Assembly (NCBI GenBank): GCA_003210285.1
Contig: QCVS01000007.1
Location: forward strand, 1-64,000
Direction: 5' to 3'
DNA from: Prochlorococcus sp. AG-686-J21
Lineage (GTDB): Bacteria; Cyanobacteriota; Cyanobacteriia; PCC-6307; Cyanobiaceae
DNA length: 64,000 nucleotides
Each line of letters begins with the position of its first letter. Position 1 is the first letter of the stretch. The translations under genes and the position numbers were made by a program. Below, in pieces: positions 10,279 to 21,601 of this stretch. Below the pieces are notes generated by a model. That model was not told where the DNA came from. It made no database searches and was given only the letters and a program-made list of their open reading frames with translations.

Positions 10279-11211
10279 TTAATCCTTAAAAACTTTTTTA
10301 TTTTTCTCTTTTAATTGATTTATTTGCTTTTGCCTTTCTTTAAACCTTTTTCTATCATTATCACTAAATTTGTTTACACAAAAATGACATTGAATTCCTT
10401 CTTGGTATTCCTCATTCATCTGATCTTCTATAGAAATTGGCATCCCACATGCATGACAAATTGAGTAGGAACCCTTTTTTAATTCGTGATCTAAAGCCAC
10501 TCTTTTATCAAAAACAAAACATTCTCCTTCAAACAAGCTTTCTTCCTTTGAAATGTCTTCGAGGTATTTAAGTATCCCGCCTTGTAAATGGAAGATGTTT
10601 TTGTAACCTTTCTTTTTTAATAAGCTAGTAGCTTTCTCACATCTAATACCTCCAGTACAAAACATAGCTATATTTTTAGACTCTTCGTCTCCTAAATATT
10701 TTTCTAAATTGTCATCTACCCAATCAGGAAACTCGCTAAAGTTTTTCGTATTTGGATTGATTGACTTATTAAAACTTCCTATAGAAACTTCATAATGATT
10801 TCTAGTATCAATGACGATTGTATTTTGATCTTTAATTAATTTATTCCAATTAAATGAGTCAATATAAGTTCCGGTATCTTTTGATGGATTTATTTCAGGG
10901 ACACCCATGGTTACTATTTCATCTTTAATTTTTATTTTTAATTTTTTGAAAATTTTCGTTTTTGAATAACTAACTTTAATGTTTAATTCGTTAGTTCCAA
11001 CAATGTTTTTGATTAAGTCTAGGATATTTTCAATAATGCTCTCTTCAGCACAAATAGTTCCGTTAAGACCCTCTCTCGCAATTATTAATAGGCCTGAAAT
11101 ATCATTATTTTTCTCAATATTAAATAAGTTTTCTTTGAGGTCAATTATTAAATTTTCTTGAAATGAGAAAAAAGAATAAAGCGAAACTATTTTATAAATA
11201 TTATTACTCAT
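10279..11211 (-). CDS. trhO: Rhodanese-domain protein, TrhO/YceA family (tRNA U34 hydroxylation)
   Basis: [15 protein letters not shown], active-site [22 protein letters not shown]-terminal Cys-rich segment. Confidence 0.88.
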   Translation of the reverse strand: MSNNIYKIVSLYSFFSFQENLIIDLKENLFNIEKNNDISGLLIIAREGLNGTICAEESIIENILDLIKNIVGTNELNIKVSYSKTKIFKKLKIKIKDEIVTMGVPEINPSKDTGTYIDSFNWNKLIKDQNTIVIDTRNHYEVSIGSFNKSINPNTKNFSEFPDWVDDNLEKYLGDEESKNIAMFCTGGIRCEKATSLLKKKGYKNIFHLQGGILKYLEDISKEESLFEGECFVFDKRVALDHELKKGSYSICHACGMPISIEDQMNEEYQEGIQCHFCVNKFSDNDRKRFKERQKQINQLKEKNKKVFKD

Positions 11212-12215
11212 ACTGTAGAAACAGTTTTATCACAATATTCAAAATCTTTGTTAAATAAAACCCCTACATCCTTAAGTAGTTTTCTGTCATCTTGAAAAGA
11301 TGGATTTGAGGTTGTCAGTAATTCATCTCCATAAAAAATAGAGTTTGCTCCACATTGAAAGCAAAGAATCTGAGCTTCTTTAGTTAAGTTCTCCCTTCCA
11401 GCACTTAATCTTATTTTGCTTTTTGGCATAAGAATTCGAGCAGTAGCGATCATTCTTATCATCTCAATAGAATCAATTTCTTTCTTTTCCTCTAAACCTG
11501 TTCCTTCTATAGCTACCAGTGAATTGATTGGGACACTTTCGGGGTGAGGATTCATGTTTGAAAGGACTTCTAATAGAGAAGCTCTATCTCCATTATTTTC
11601 TCCTAGACCTATTATGCCACCGCAACATACATTTATACCTGCATTTCTTACTCTTTTAATTGTATCAAGCCTATCCTGATAAGTTCTTGTCGTAATAATA
11701 TTTTTATAGTATTCAGGGCTCGTATCAAGATTATGGTTGTATGCCGTTAGTCCCGCACTGGCAAGTTTAAAGGCCTGCTCATCTGTGAGCATCCCCGCTG
11801 TTACACATGCCTCCATTCCAAGTTCTTTTACACCTTTAACCATTTCTAGCATTGAGTTGAAAGGTTTGCCATCTCTAATTTCTCTCCAAGCCCAACCCAT
11901 ACAAAACCTATCAGCACCTTCTCTTTTTGCTATTTTCGCTCTATTTAAAACAGCTTCAACTTCAAATTGAGGGTGACTTTTTATTTGACTAGAGCTATAA
12001 ATTGATTGACTACAATAAGAACAATTCTCTTCACACCCGCCAGTTTTAACACTAAAAAGAGAGGCTAATTGTACTTTATATTGATTGTATCTTCTATGAA
12101 TAATTTGAGCTTCCCACATTAAATCTATCAATGGATAATTTAATATCTCCAAAATCTCGTCTCTTTCCCAATCAAATCTAATTTCGCTAAATTTTTGATT
12201 ATCAGAATTAATCAT
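11208..12215 (-). CDS. bioB: Biotin synthase (radical SAM)
   Basis: CxxxCxxC motif [38 protein letters not shown]. Confidence 0.95.
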   Translation of the reverse strand: MINSDNQKFSEIRFDWERDEILEILNYPLIDLMWEAQIIHRRYNQYKVQLASLFSVKTGGCEENCSYCSQSIYSSSQIKSHPQFEVEAVLNRAKIAKREGADRFCMGWAWREIRDGKPFNSMLEMVKGVKELGMEACVTAGMLTDEQAFKLASAGLTAYNHNLDTSPEYYKNIITTRTYQDRLDTIKRVRNAGINVCCGGIIGLGENNGDRASLLEVLSNMNPHPESVPINSLVAIEGTGLEEKKEIDSIEMIRMIATARILMPKSKIRLSAGRENLTKEAQILCFQCGANSIFYGDELLTTSNPSFQDDRKLLKDVGVLFNKDFEYCDKTVSTV

Positions 12216-13029
12216 TTTTACTTAGGGAAGAATAGTAAGAATCTTCAAAAGATTCATTTGATAATGATTCTATACCTCCAAAACGCCTATTCCTCGATTG
12301 ATAATCTTTTATTGCTTTTAAAAATTCAATCTTAGTAAAATCAGGCCATAATACATCAGTTATATAAATTTCAGAATAAGCTAATTGCCATAAAAGAAAA
12401 TTACTTATCCTTTTTTCACCACTAGTTCGTATTAGTAATTCAGGATCCTTTATCCCTTGAGTTAAAAGTTCTGAATTAAATAATTGTTCATCTATGTCAC
12501 TGGGTTTTATTTTACCTGAGGAAGATTTAATTGCTATTTCTCTAGCAGCTTTTACTATTTCTTGCCTACCTCCATAATTTACACAAATATTTAATGTGAA
12601 TAATTTATTATTGTTAGTGAGAGCTTCTGAACTGTTTATTATTGATTTTAATGACTTAGGAAAAGGGGATAAATCTCCAATGAATTTTATTTTTATTGAT
12701 TCTTGATGAAGCTCAGAAATTTCTTTTTTTAAAACTTTTTCAAACAGATTTATAAGAAAATCAACCTCTTTAGAAGGTCTAGTCCAATTCTCCGTTGAAA
12801 ATGCATAAACCGTTAAAACTTTACAATCTAAGTTTTTAGATACTTTGATAATTTCCTTTAGAACACTAACACCCTTATTATGCCCATATGATCTGGGTAA
12901 ACCTTTTTTTATAGCCCATCTCCCATTTCCATCCATAATTATTGCAACGTGTTCTGGAATTCTCTCCTTATCTATTTCATTGGACAAATTGATATTCTTT
13001 TTTTTTGTTTGTAAGTTATTTAATCTCAT
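12208..13029 (-). CDS. uppS: Undecaprenyl diphosphate synthase (cis-prenyltransferase)
   Basis: [65 protein letters not shown]. Confidence 0.95.
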   Translation of the reverse strand: MRLNNLQTKKKNINLSNEIDKERIPEHVAIIMDGNGRWAIKKGLPRSYGHNKGVSVLKEIIKVSKNLDCKVLTVYAFSTENWTRPSKEVDFLINLFEKVLKKEISELHQESIKIKFIGDLSPFPKSLKSIINSSEALTNNNKLFTLNICVNYGGRQEIVKAAREIAIKSSSGKIKPSDIDEQLFNSELLTQGIKDPELLIRTSGEKRISNFLLWQLAYSEIYITDVLWPDFTKIEFLKAIKDYQSRNRRFGGIESLSNESFEDSYYSSLSKND

Positions 13030-13032
13030 AAT

Positions 13033-13935
13033 CTAATCTTGAATGGGATTTTGTTTGTCTAACTTCTCATCAATTGTAACAGTATCATTTGTATTTATTT
13101 TTTGGAATGATTTAGTTTTGTTCGAAGATGATTTTGGAGTCCCAGATGTATTTTGATTTCCTACTAACTTTATGAGAAGCTCTTGTAATCTGCTACTTGT
13201 AATAGGTCTCTCAAGTTTTCCTTGATTAGCTAATGATAAAGTACCTGTTTCTTCAGAGACAACGATACAAATACATCTGTCAAATCTTTCAGTAATACCT
13301 AATGCGGCAAGATGTCTTGTTCCGTATCTGCTAATACCTTGCCTTGATAAAGGTAATATTACTCCTGCCGAAATTATTTTATTACCTTTTACTAAAACTG
13401 CTCCATCATGTAAGGGGGTATCTGTTGCAAACAAATTTATTAAAAGATCTTTAGACAATTGTGCTTCGATTTTTACACCTGAATATAAAAAATCTTCTGG
13501 TCTTAAATCGCTTCCTAAATCCACAACTATTAAAGCTCCTTTTCTATTCTGTGAGAGCTTTCCTGATGCATCAACCAATTGGGTTACTGTCGTAGATGCT
13601 GCTCTAAATTCTTTAGGTGGGTTGCCTAGTAATACAGCTAGCCTTCCAGTCCCAAGTAATTCCATTAATCGTCTAAGCTCACCCTGCCATAGGATGGCTA
13701 AAGATAGTGAGCAAGCAAGTACTACTGCATCAATTAATTTTGAAGTTAAAGGAAGATATGCATATCTTTGAATAAACCAAGCGAAAGAAACTAAGAATAA
13801 ATATCCTCTTAGTAACCAAAGTGTTCGCTGTTCTTTAACTCTTGAAAATAGTAAAAGTCCAAATCCAATGGCAAATAATACATCCAGTAAAAATTTTAAG
13901 TTTATAAACCCCAAAAAATTCACATTTAAATTCAA
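13033..13935 (-). CDS. cdaA: Membrane diadenylate cyclase, CdaA/YbbP-like (DAC/DisA_N domain)
   Basis: N-terminal TM helices; DGAVLVKGNKIISAGVILPL and GTRHLAALGITER (DGA and RHx-type DAC motifs). Confidence 0.88.
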   Translation of the reverse strand: MNLNVNFLGFINLKFLLDVLFAIGFGLLLFSRVKEQRTLWLLRGYLFLVSFAWFIQRYAYLPLTSKLIDAVVLACSLSLAILWQGELRRLMELLGTGRLAVLLGNPPKEFRAASTTVTQLVDASGKLSQNRKGALIVVDLGSDLRPEDFLYSGVKIEAQLSKDLLINLFATDTPLHDGAVLVKGNKIISAGVILPLSRQGISRYGTRHLAALGITERFDRCICIVVSEETGTLSLANQGKLERPITSSRLQELLIKLVGNQNTSGTPKSSSNKTKSFQKINTNDTVTIDEKLDKQNPIQD

Positions 13936-13957
13936 ATTATATTAAATGTACCTAACT

Positions 13958-15325
13958 TTATTTGATAAAGCGATCTGGTAGGACATCATATTTTAGAAGA
14001 TCAATTGGACTTTCTCTTTTCTGGATAATCTCTGCTTCTCCATTGCAGACTAAAATAGCAGCAGGTTTTGGAATTCTATTGTAATTAGAACTCATGGAAT
14101 TATTATATGCACCAGTGCCAAAAACACATATTAAGTCTCCTGTTTCGCAATCACCTAGTTCAAGTTCCTTAAATAATACATCTCCAGATTCACAATGCTT
14201 TCCTGCAACTGTATATTTATTTTTGGAATTACTATTTAAAGGATTATTTACTAAACAAGCAGAATAATTTGATTGATATGTAATGGGTCTGGGATTATCA
14301 CTCATGCCGCCGTCTACAGATAAGTATGTTCTTATCCCAGGAACTTCTTTAAAAGAACCAATTTTATATATGGTAACTCCTGCTGTTGAAACTATAGATC
14401 TTCCTGGCTCGCACATAAGTATTGGTAGGTCTAGGTTATTTTTATTACAAGCTTCTACGACAGACAATGATACTGTTTTAATCCATTCATCAATAGAAGG
14501 CGGATCATCTTCCTCTATATATTTAATTCCTAGGCCACCACCAACATTTAGTTCTTTTATATTATGACCAAATTTTTTAGCTTGTAAGATAACCTTTACC
14601 ATTATTTTCCCAAGATCATTATGAGGATCTAGTTCGAAAATCTGAGAACCAATGTGGGCATGTAATCCTGTTAATTTAATGTGTTTAGTTTTACTTATAA
14701 TTTCGAATAGCATACTTAATGATTCGATTCCAAATCCAAATTTACTATCAAAGGAACCTGTTCTGATGTATTCGTGAGTATGGCATTCTATTCCAGGTGT
14801 AAATCTAACCATAATTTCTATATCGGAGTTAAAGGAATCAGATATCTCTTCCAATCTTTTTAAATCATGATTATTATCTACAATTACTTTGATTTTATTT
14901 TTTATCGCAAATTCAATTTCCTTATCAGATTTATTATTTCCGTGAAAAACAATTTTTTCATTTGGAACCCCACCTTTTAAAGCTGTCAATAATTCCCCTT
15001 CTGAAACTGCATCGAGTCCAAAACCCTCTGATGCAATTAAATTACTCATAAATATTGAACTATTTGCCTTGGATGCATATATGGGGAGTGATAGCCCTGG
15101 ATAATATTTTTCTAGTGCTTTTTTATATGCTCTACAGGAATTTCTTAAAGTAACCTCATCTAAAACATAGAGAGGTGAATCGTATTTTTTTACTAAATCT
15201 TCCATAGAACATCCACCAATAAATAATTTATGGGCACTGTCAATAGTCGTTGTTACAGGAACTATATTTTTATTAGGACTATCTAGATAAATTTTATTTT
15301 TTAAGAATGATGAATTTATACTCAT
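13958..15325 (-). CDS. lysA: Diaminopimelate decarboxylase
   Basis: PLP site SLPIYASKANSS; HAHIGSQIFE; GGGLGIKY; EPGRSIV; CESGDVL; GAYNNSMSSNYN. Confidence 0.94.
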   Translation of the reverse strand: MSINSSFLKNKIYLDSPNKNIVPVTTTIDSAHKLFIGGCSMEDLVKKYDSPLYVLDEVTLRNSCRAYKKALEKYYPGLSLPIYASKANSSIFMSNLIASEGFGLDAVSEGELLTALKGGVPNEKIVFHGNNKSDKEIEFAIKNKIKVIVDNNHDLKRLEEISDSFNSDIEIMVRFTPGIECHTHEYIRTGSFDSKFGFGIESLSMLFEIISKTKHIKLTGLHAHIGSQIFELDPHNDLGKIMVKVILQAKKFGHNIKELNVGGGLGIKYIEEDDPPSIDEWIKTVSLSVVEACNKNNLDLPILMCEPGRSIVSTAGVTIYKIGSFKEVPGIRTYLSVDGGMSDNPRPITYQSNYSACLVNNPLNSNSKNKYTVAGKHCESGDVLFKELELGDCETGDLICVFGTGAYNNSMSSNYNRIPKPAAILVCNGEAEIIQKRESPIDLLKYDVLPDRFIK

Positions 15326-15418
15326 GAGTAACTCTTTTATAGATTCATTCTACAACTTGCAGAACATTTATAATAAATTAAACCTTAAAAACTTTTAAGA
15401 GAGAAAATATTTACTTCG

Positions 15419-15856
15419 ATGTTCTCAATTAAAGAAATAGATCAAAAAGAATTTGAATTATGCCATGAATTAGATTCAGATACAATTTGTTTATGGACTA
15501 AAAAACAATGGCAAAGTGAATTTAATAAGAAGGGAATAAAAGTAGTCGCAATACTCTCAAAAAAGAAAATGATTGGAATTTATGTAGTTCAAACAATAAT
15601 CGACGAAGCTCAATTAAATTATTTTTCAATAAGGCAAAAATTTCGTCGAAAAGGTTATGGCAGTCAACTAATGAACTATTTGATAATAGAGTGTGAAAAA
15701 CTAAATATAAAAAAATTATTGTTGGAAGTTTCGGAAACAAATTCAATTGCTGAGAAATTTTATTTCAAGTTTAATTTTTTTACTGTTGGAAGAAGAAAAA
15801 GCTATTATAAAGACGGAACTGATGCTGTTTTGAAAGAAAAAATATTCATAAAATAA
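15419..15856 (+). CDS. rimI: GNAT acetyltransferase, RimI-like
   Basis: RQKFRRKGYGSQLMNYLI acetyl-CoA loop; LLLEVSETNSIAEKFYFKFNF. Confidence 0.78.
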   Translation: MFSIKEIDQKEFELCHELDSDTICLWTKKQWQSEFNKKGIKVVAILSKKKMIGIYVVQTIIDEAQLNYFSIRQKFRRKGYGSQLMNYLIIECEKLNIKKLLLEVSETNSIAEKFYFKFNFFTVGRRKSYYKDGTDAVLKEKIFIK

Positions 15857-16037
15857 ATATAAAAAAATTTTTTGTTCGGATAACCAGAATCCCTGAAATC
15901 ACTTTAATTAGCTGCTATATCATCAATAAGGTAATTTAATTTTGACCAATTTATACTTTTGGGTATTCACAAAAGCTCATTCTGAACACAAAATTGACTT
16001 AATACTGGTAGGTTATTAGTAAGAAATCAAACCTTAA

Positions 16038-18566
16038 ATGTTCGAAAGATTTACAGAAAAAGCTATTAAAGTTATTATGCTTGCTCAAGAAGAAGCTAGA
16101 AGGCTTGGCCATAATTTTGTTGGAACTGAACAAATTCTTCTTGGTTTGATTGGGGAAGGAACAGGTGTAGCTGCAAAAGTACTTAAATCACTGGGTGTAA
16201 ATCTAAAAGATTCAAGGATAGAAGTTGAGAAAATAATAGGAAGAGGTTCTGGTTTTGTAGCTGTTGAAATCCCTTTTACTCCTAGAGCTAAAAGAGTTTT
16301 AGAGTTATCTCTTGAAGAAGCACGCCAACTAGGTCATAACTACATAGGTACAGAACATTTACTTTTGGGTTTAATCAGAGAAGGTGAAGGAGTGGCCGCA
16401 CGAGTTTTAGAAAATCTTGGTATCGATCTAACTAAAGTCCGAACCCAAGTAATAAGAATGCTTGGAGAGACTGCTGAGGTTGGTTCAGGTGGATCCTCAA
16501 ATAAAGGAAATTTAAAAACAGCTACTCTTGATGAATTTGGTACAAATTTAACAAAACTTGCAAGTGAATCAAAACTTGATCCAGTAGTTGGACGCCATGC
16601 TGAAATAGATAGAGTTATTCAAATTTTAGGTAGAAGAACTAAAAATAATCCTGTTCTTATAGGTGAGCCTGGAGTAGGAAAAACTGCTATAGCTGAAGGT
16701 TTGGCACAAAGAATTCAATTAGGAGAAATTCCTGACATACTTGAAGATAAAAGAGTTTTAACTCTTGATATCGGCCTTCTTGTAGCAGGAACGAAATATA
16801 GAGGCGAATTTGAAGAAAGATTAAAAAAAATAATGGAAGAAATTAAATCTGCCGGAAACGTTATCTTAGTGATTGATGAGGTTCATACTTTAATTGGAGC
16901 TGGAGCCGCTGAAGGTGCAATTGACGCTGCAAACATTTTAAAGCCAGCTTTAGCTCGAGGAGAGCTCCAATGTATAGGAGCTACAACTCTTGATGAATAT
17001 AGAAAGCATATTGAAAGAGATGCTGCTCTTGAAAGAAGATTTCAACCGGTAACAGTAGGGGAGCCATCTATTGAAGATACTATTGAAATTTTAAAAGGTT
17101 TAAGGGAACGTTACGAGCAACATCATCGTTTAAAAATTACAGATGAAGCTTTAGAAGCCGCAGCTCATTTAGGCGATCGCTATATTTCTGACAGGTTTTT
17201 ACCAGACAAAGCTATAGATCTCATAGATGAAGCCGGTAGTAGAGTAAGGTTGATTAATTCTAAACTCCCTCCCGAAGCTAAACAAATTGATAAAGAATTA
17301 AGACAAGTTCAAAAACAAAAAGAAGAATCAGTAAGAGATCAAAATTTCAATGAAGCTGGTCAGTTAAGAGAAAAAGAAATTGAATTGTCAGCAAAAATAA
17401 AAGAGCTTTTAGAAAATAAAAAAGAAAGCTTAGAAAAAAATGATACGAGTAATGATACAGAAACTACAAAAGATAATTTAAATATCATTCAAAACCCACT
17501 TGTAAGTGAGGAAGACGTAGCTCATATAGTTGCTTCTTGGACTGGAGTTCCTGTACAGAAATTAACAGAAACTGAGTCAGTCAAACTTCTCAATATGGAA
17601 GATACGTTACATCAAAGGTTAATAGGACAGGATGAGGCTGTTAAAGCAGTATCAAGAGCTATTAGGAGAGCTAGAGTCGGGTTAAAAAATCCGAATAGAC
17701 CTATCGCAAGTTTTATATTTTCAGGACCTACTGGTGTTGGAAAAACAGAATTAACTAAATCTTTAGCTTCATATTTCTTTGGTAGTGAAGAAGCTATGAT
17801 CAGATTAGATATGTCTGAATTTATGGAAAGACATACTGTTAGTAAATTAATTGGTTCTCCTCCAGGTTACGTAGGTTTTAATGAAGGTGGTCAACTTACA
17901 GAAGCGGTAAGAAGAAGACCATATACAGTAGTTCTATTTGACGAAGTTGAGAAAGCTCATCCAGACGTTTTTAATTTACTTTTACAATTATTGGAAGATG
18001 GAAGATTAACAGACTCAAAAGGTAGAACAGTCGATTTTAAAAATACACTATTAATAATGACTTCTAATATTGGTTCTAAAGTAATAGAGAAAGGCGGTGG
18101 AGGTTTAGGCTTCGAATTCTCTGGAGATTCTGTTGAAGATAGCCAATACAACAGGATAAAATCATTAGTAAATGAGGAATTAAAACAATATTTTAGACCT
18201 GAATTTTTAAACAGACTTGATGAAATAATTGTGTTTAGGCAATTAACTAAAAATGAAGTTAAAGATATTGCTGAAATAATGTTAAAAGAAGTTTTTTCTC
18301 GTTTAAATGAGAAAGGTATAAAATTAGATGTTACTGAATCATTTAAAGAAAGGCTTGTTGAAGAAGGATATAACCCCTCTTATGGGGCAAGGCCTTTAAG
18401 AAGAGCAGTTATGCGATTATTAGAAGATAGTTTAGCTGAAGAAGTTTTATCAGGAAGAATAAAAGATGGAGATAAAGCCTTAGTTGATATTGACGAGAAT
18501 AAGAAAGTTATAGTAGATATTTCCTCAGAAGAATCTTCTCAAGAATTAGCTGGCGCAAATTTTTAA
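16038..18566 (+). CDS. clpC: ATP-dependent Clp protease ATP-binding subunit ClpC
   Basis: ClpN repeats, two AAA+ modules ([30 protein letters not shown]), UVR-like middle region, GARPLRRAV. Confidence 0.97.
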   Translation: MFERFTEKAIKVIMLAQEEARRLGHNFVGTEQILLGLIGEGTGVAAKVLKSLGVNLKDSRIEVEKIIGRGSGFVAVEIPFTPRAKRVLELSLEEARQLGHNYIGTEHLLLGLIREGEGVAARVLENLGIDLTKVRTQVIRMLGETAEVGSGGSSNKGNLKTATLDEFGTNLTKLASESKLDPVVGRHAEIDRVIQILGRRTKNNPVLIGEPGVGKTAIAEGLAQRIQLGEIPDILEDKRVLTLDIGLLVAGTKYRGEFEERLKKIMEEIKSAGNVILVIDEVHTLIGAGAAEGAIDAANILKPALARGELQCIGATTLDEYRKHIERDAALERRFQPVTVGEPSIEDTIEILKGLRERYEQHHRLKITDEALEAAAHLGDRYISDRFLPDKAIDLIDEAGSRVRLINSKLPPEAKQIDKELRQVQKQKEESVRDQNFNEAGQLREKEIELSAKIKELLENKKESLEKNDTSNDTETTKDNLNIIQNPLVSEEDVAHIVASWTGVPVQKLTETESVKLLNMEDTLHQRLIGQDEAVKAVSRAIRRARVGLKNPNRPIASFIFSGPTGVGKTELTKSLASYFFGSEEAMIRLDMSEFMERHTVSKLIGSPPGYVGFNEGGQLTEAVRRRPYTVVLFDEVEKAHPDVFNLLLQLLEDGRLTDSKGRTVDFKNTLLIMTSNIGSKVIEKGGGGLGFEFSGDSVEDSQYNRIKSLVNEELKQYFRPEFLNRLDEIIVFRQLTKNEVKDIAEIMLKEVFSRLNEKGIKLDVTESFKERLVEEGYNPSYGARPLRRAVMRLLEDSLAEEVLSGRIKDGDKALVDIDENKKVIVDISSEESSQELAGANF

Positions 18567-18580
18567 AATTTTGATTTCAT

Positions 18581-19675
18581 ATGCAGTTAATATCTCCAGA
18601 AAAAATATTTAGGGGAAATGGAGCCTGGTTTAAGGCCTTACCACAGATTAAAGAAGTATCTAAGCGCCCTTTACTTTTGGGAAGAAGTATATCAACAAAT
18701 AATTTAAGGCAACAAGTCTATAAAGATTTACAGGAAGAAAATATTTCTATATATTCATCTAACCTACAATTTGATTGTTGTTATGAAGATCTTGAAAGAA
18801 TAAGAACAATCATACTTAAAAATAATTGTGATTCTATTATTGCTATAGGTGGGGGTAAAGTTTTAGATGCAGGGAAATTTTTAGGAGATTCCCTTTCTAT
18901 TCCAGTTATCACTATTCCGTTAAGTGCATCTACTTGTGCCGGATGGACTGCATTATCAAATATTTATTCAATTAATGGGCAATTCATTGAGGATGTTGAG
19001 TTAAATTCTTGTCCTAAAATATTGGTGCTAGATCACGGATTTATTAAAACAGCTCCAAAGAGGACACTTGCTAGCGGAATAGCTGATGCTTTGGCAAAAT
19101 GGTACGAATCTTCTTTAACTAGTTCAAAAGTTAATGATGGACTTGTTCAACAATCAATTCAAATATCAAGAGTCTTAAGAGATCAATTACTTATTGATGG
19201 GGAAAATGCTTATAATAATCAGTCTATTCATAATATGGCTTGGTGCAATGTTATAGAGGGATGTTCACTTACTGCTGGATTGATTGGAGGAATCGGAGGA
19301 CAAAAATGTAGAACAGCAGCAGCTCATGCTCTTCATAACGCTATTACTCAGATAGTTGCAGCTAATAAGTCATTACATGGCGAAATTGTTGGAGTTGGAA
19401 TATTGTTGCAATTAAGATTAGAAGAAACTAAAAATAATAATAAATTAGCTAATCAAACAATAAAACAGCTACTGGTATTAATGAAAAAATTGAATTTACC
19501 TACTACTATCTCTGAACTAGGGATAAATGTTTTTGAAAATAACAATTTACATAAAATTGCTGAATTTACATGTAGGGATAAATCTGAGATTCACTTTTTA
19601 CCTTTTAAAATTAATCAGAGAGATATTGAGGAAGCTATTACAAATTTTGAGAGACAAAAAATAAAAATATCATAA
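18581..19675 (+). CDS. Iron-containing alcohol/glycerol dehydrogenase family protein
   Basis: IIAIGGGKVLDAGKFLGDSLSIPVITIPLSASTCAGWTALSNIY; HALHNAIT; LHGEIVGVGILLQL. Confidence 0.8.
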   Translation: MQLISPEKIFRGNGAWFKALPQIKEVSKRPLLLGRSISTNNLRQQVYKDLQEENISIYSSNLQFDCCYEDLERIRTIILKNNCDSIIAIGGGKVLDAGKFLGDSLSIPVITIPLSASTCAGWTALSNIYSINGQFIEDVELNSCPKILVLDHGFIKTAPKRTLASGIADALAKWYESSLTSSKVNDGLVQQSIQISRVLRDQLLIDGENAYNNQSIHNMAWCNVIEGCSLTAGLIGGIGGQKCRTAAAHALHNAITQIVAANKSLHGEIVGVGILLQLRLEETKNNNKLANQTIKQLLVLMKKLNLPTTISELGINVFENNNLHKIAEFTCRDKSEIHFLPFKINQRDIEEAITNFERQKIKIS

Positions 19676-19680
19676 ATACT

Positions 19681-20580
19681 TTGAATAAGAATATTTATAA
19701 TGATTTTAATAAGCTAAATATTGACTATTTTGAAAAAGTTCAAAATTCTCTACATGATCCATTAGGGGTAAACATATCTAACGATGTTAATTGGATAAAA
19801 CTTAACGAAAAATGGAATTTTTCCGAATTTCCAGTGGTTATGGGAGGAACCGGTCAACCTATACTTTTTTTGCATGGATTTGATAGTAGTTTCCTCGAAT
19901 TTAGGAGAATATATCCATTTTTAAAAAATAAATTCCAATTAATAATTCCTGATTTATTGGGATTTGGATTTACACCTAGGATTGCTTCAGATCAATATAA
20001 TCCTCATAAAATAATTTCTTATCTTCTAGATATTATTAATACTTTAAAATTAAATAATAGGTTAATGATTGTAGGCGCCTCTATGGGAGGATCTGTAGCG
20101 ATAAACTTAGCGAAGGAAATACCAGATCTTATTGATAAGATAATTCTCTTATCTCCAGCAGGTTTGTTTGGAGAATCCAAAAATATTCCTTTCCCATTAA
20201 ACCAGATAGGAGCCTCCTTTTTAGGATTATCTCAAGTAAGAAAAAGTCTTTGTAGGCAAGCATTTGCTTATCCAGATAAAAGTGTTGGTTCAATGGAAGA
20301 ACAAATTGCTTCGATTCATTTAGGGTGCCCTGGTTGGAGGAATTCGTTAGCTTCTTTTGCAAAAAGTGGTGGATTTGCAGGGACATATAAATACATGCAA
20401 AATATTTCAATTAAAACTATTTGTGGGGAGAATGATCGCATTCTTGGTAAAAAAGAAATTAATAAAATAAAAAAAATAGATCAATTAAATTTTATTGGGT
20501 TGAAAAACTGTGGTCACCTTCCACATGTAGATTTGCCATCATTATCTAGCAAGATTATTTTCGATTATTTTTGCTCTTAG
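19681..20580 (+). CDS. Alpha/beta hydrolase fold protein (TTG start)
   Basis: ILFLHGFDSSFLEFRRIYP, nucleophile elbow VGASMGGSVA, C-terminal GHLPHVDLPS. Confidence 0.85.
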   Translation: MNKNIYNDFNKLNIDYFEKVQNSLHDPLGVNISNDVNWIKLNEKWNFSEFPVVMGGTGQPILFLHGFDSSFLEFRRIYPFLKNKFQLIIPDLLGFGFTPRIASDQYNPHKIISYLLDIINTLKLNNRLMIVGASMGGSVAINLAKEIPDLIDKIILLSPAGLFGESKNIPFPLNQIGASFLGLSQVRKSLCRQAFAYPDKSVGSMEEQIASIHLGCPGWRNSLASFAKSGGFAGTYKYMQNISIKTICGENDRILGKKEINKIKKIDQLNFIGLKNCGHLPHVDLPSLSSKIIFDYFCS

Positions 20581-20707
20581 CAAAAGTATTATTAATAAAC
20601 AAATTTTAACTTGATATTTTAGAGGATACTAAAAATAAGATAGTTCTACCTTTATATAAACCATTAAATTCTATAGTTATGATAAAAGATTGAAATAATA
20701 AATATAG

Positions 20708-20739
20708 ATTGATTATCAAAGTGATACTTGATAATCAAT
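20708..20739. repeat. Perfect 12-bp inverted repeat (ATTGATTATCAA / TTGATAATCAAT, 8-nt loop) at a convergent gene junction
   Basis: Read directly; overlaps the last codons of cdsA. Confidence 0.7.
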
Positions 20740-21592
20740 TAAAAAACTTCAAAATTATAATTACATAATAAATAACTGAAGGGGTAAATATATAACTATC
20801 AATTCTATCAAGTATGCCACCGTGACCAGGTAAAAAAGTTCCAGAATCTTTTATTTTTGCATCCCTTTTCATCATTGATTCAATCAGATCCCCTACTAAT
20901 GCCATAAGTGAAACTAATATCCCATAAAAAACGCCAATTATGAATGGATTCTGCCAATTAAGTAAAAACGCAAAAAAGGTTGCTACTGAAATTGAGCATA
21001 TTATTCCTCCTATCAAACCTTCGATAGTTTTACTTGGAGATATAGGGGAAAGAGCCCTTTTACCGAATGACTTTCCAATAAAATAAGAGCCAATATCACT
21101 TGCCACAATTAATAAACATGAAATTAAGGTTAAATATAGACCTGTAGAATTTGAGAAATTTCCAAAGGATAATATTCCATCCAAAGAATTATTCGTGGTC
21201 GATTGAATTGCTCTTAATTTAATCCAATAACTAGGTAAAAAACCTAAATAAAATAATCCGAAAATCGATGCTGCAATATCAGAAATAGTGCCTGACTTGG
21301 GTTGTAGCAATAACCACGTACATATTCCTACTGAGCATATTGGTAGTATTGAGTGGGATATATCTCTATCAAGGAATCCAACGGCTTCTAGATTCGTAGA
21401 AATTGTAATTATGAAACATGAAAATAATGTAGTTTTAGTTGCTGGTTTAATTCCAGTGAATTCTGCCATTCTAAAAAATTCGAGAAGTGCAATATAGGTA
21501 AGTAATGCAATTGCTATTGTGAAATACCATCCACCTAACAAAACAACAACCAACCCAAATAATCCAATTAGTAACCCACTTATCAATCTCAT
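20735..21592 (-). CDS. cdsA: Phosphatidate cytidylyltransferase
   Basis: Polytopic; C-terminal signature ALVGDLIESMMKRDAKIKDSGTFLPGHGGILDRIDS. Confidence 0.94.
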   Translation of the reverse strand: MRLISGLLIGLFGLVVVLLGGWYFTIAIALLTYIALLEFFRMAEFTGIKPATKTTLFSCFIITISTNLEAVGFLDRDISHSILPICSVGICTWLLLQPKSGTISDIAASIFGLFYLGFLPSYWIKLRAIQSTTNNSLDGILSFGNFSNSTGLYLTLISCLLIVASDIGSYFIGKSFGKRALSPISPSKTIEGLIGGIICSISVATFFAFLLNWQNPFIIGVFYGILVSLMALVGDLIESMMKRDAKIKDSGTFLPGHGGILDRIDSYIFTPSVIYYVIIILKFFN

Positions 21593-21601
21593 ATTTGATT
21601 T

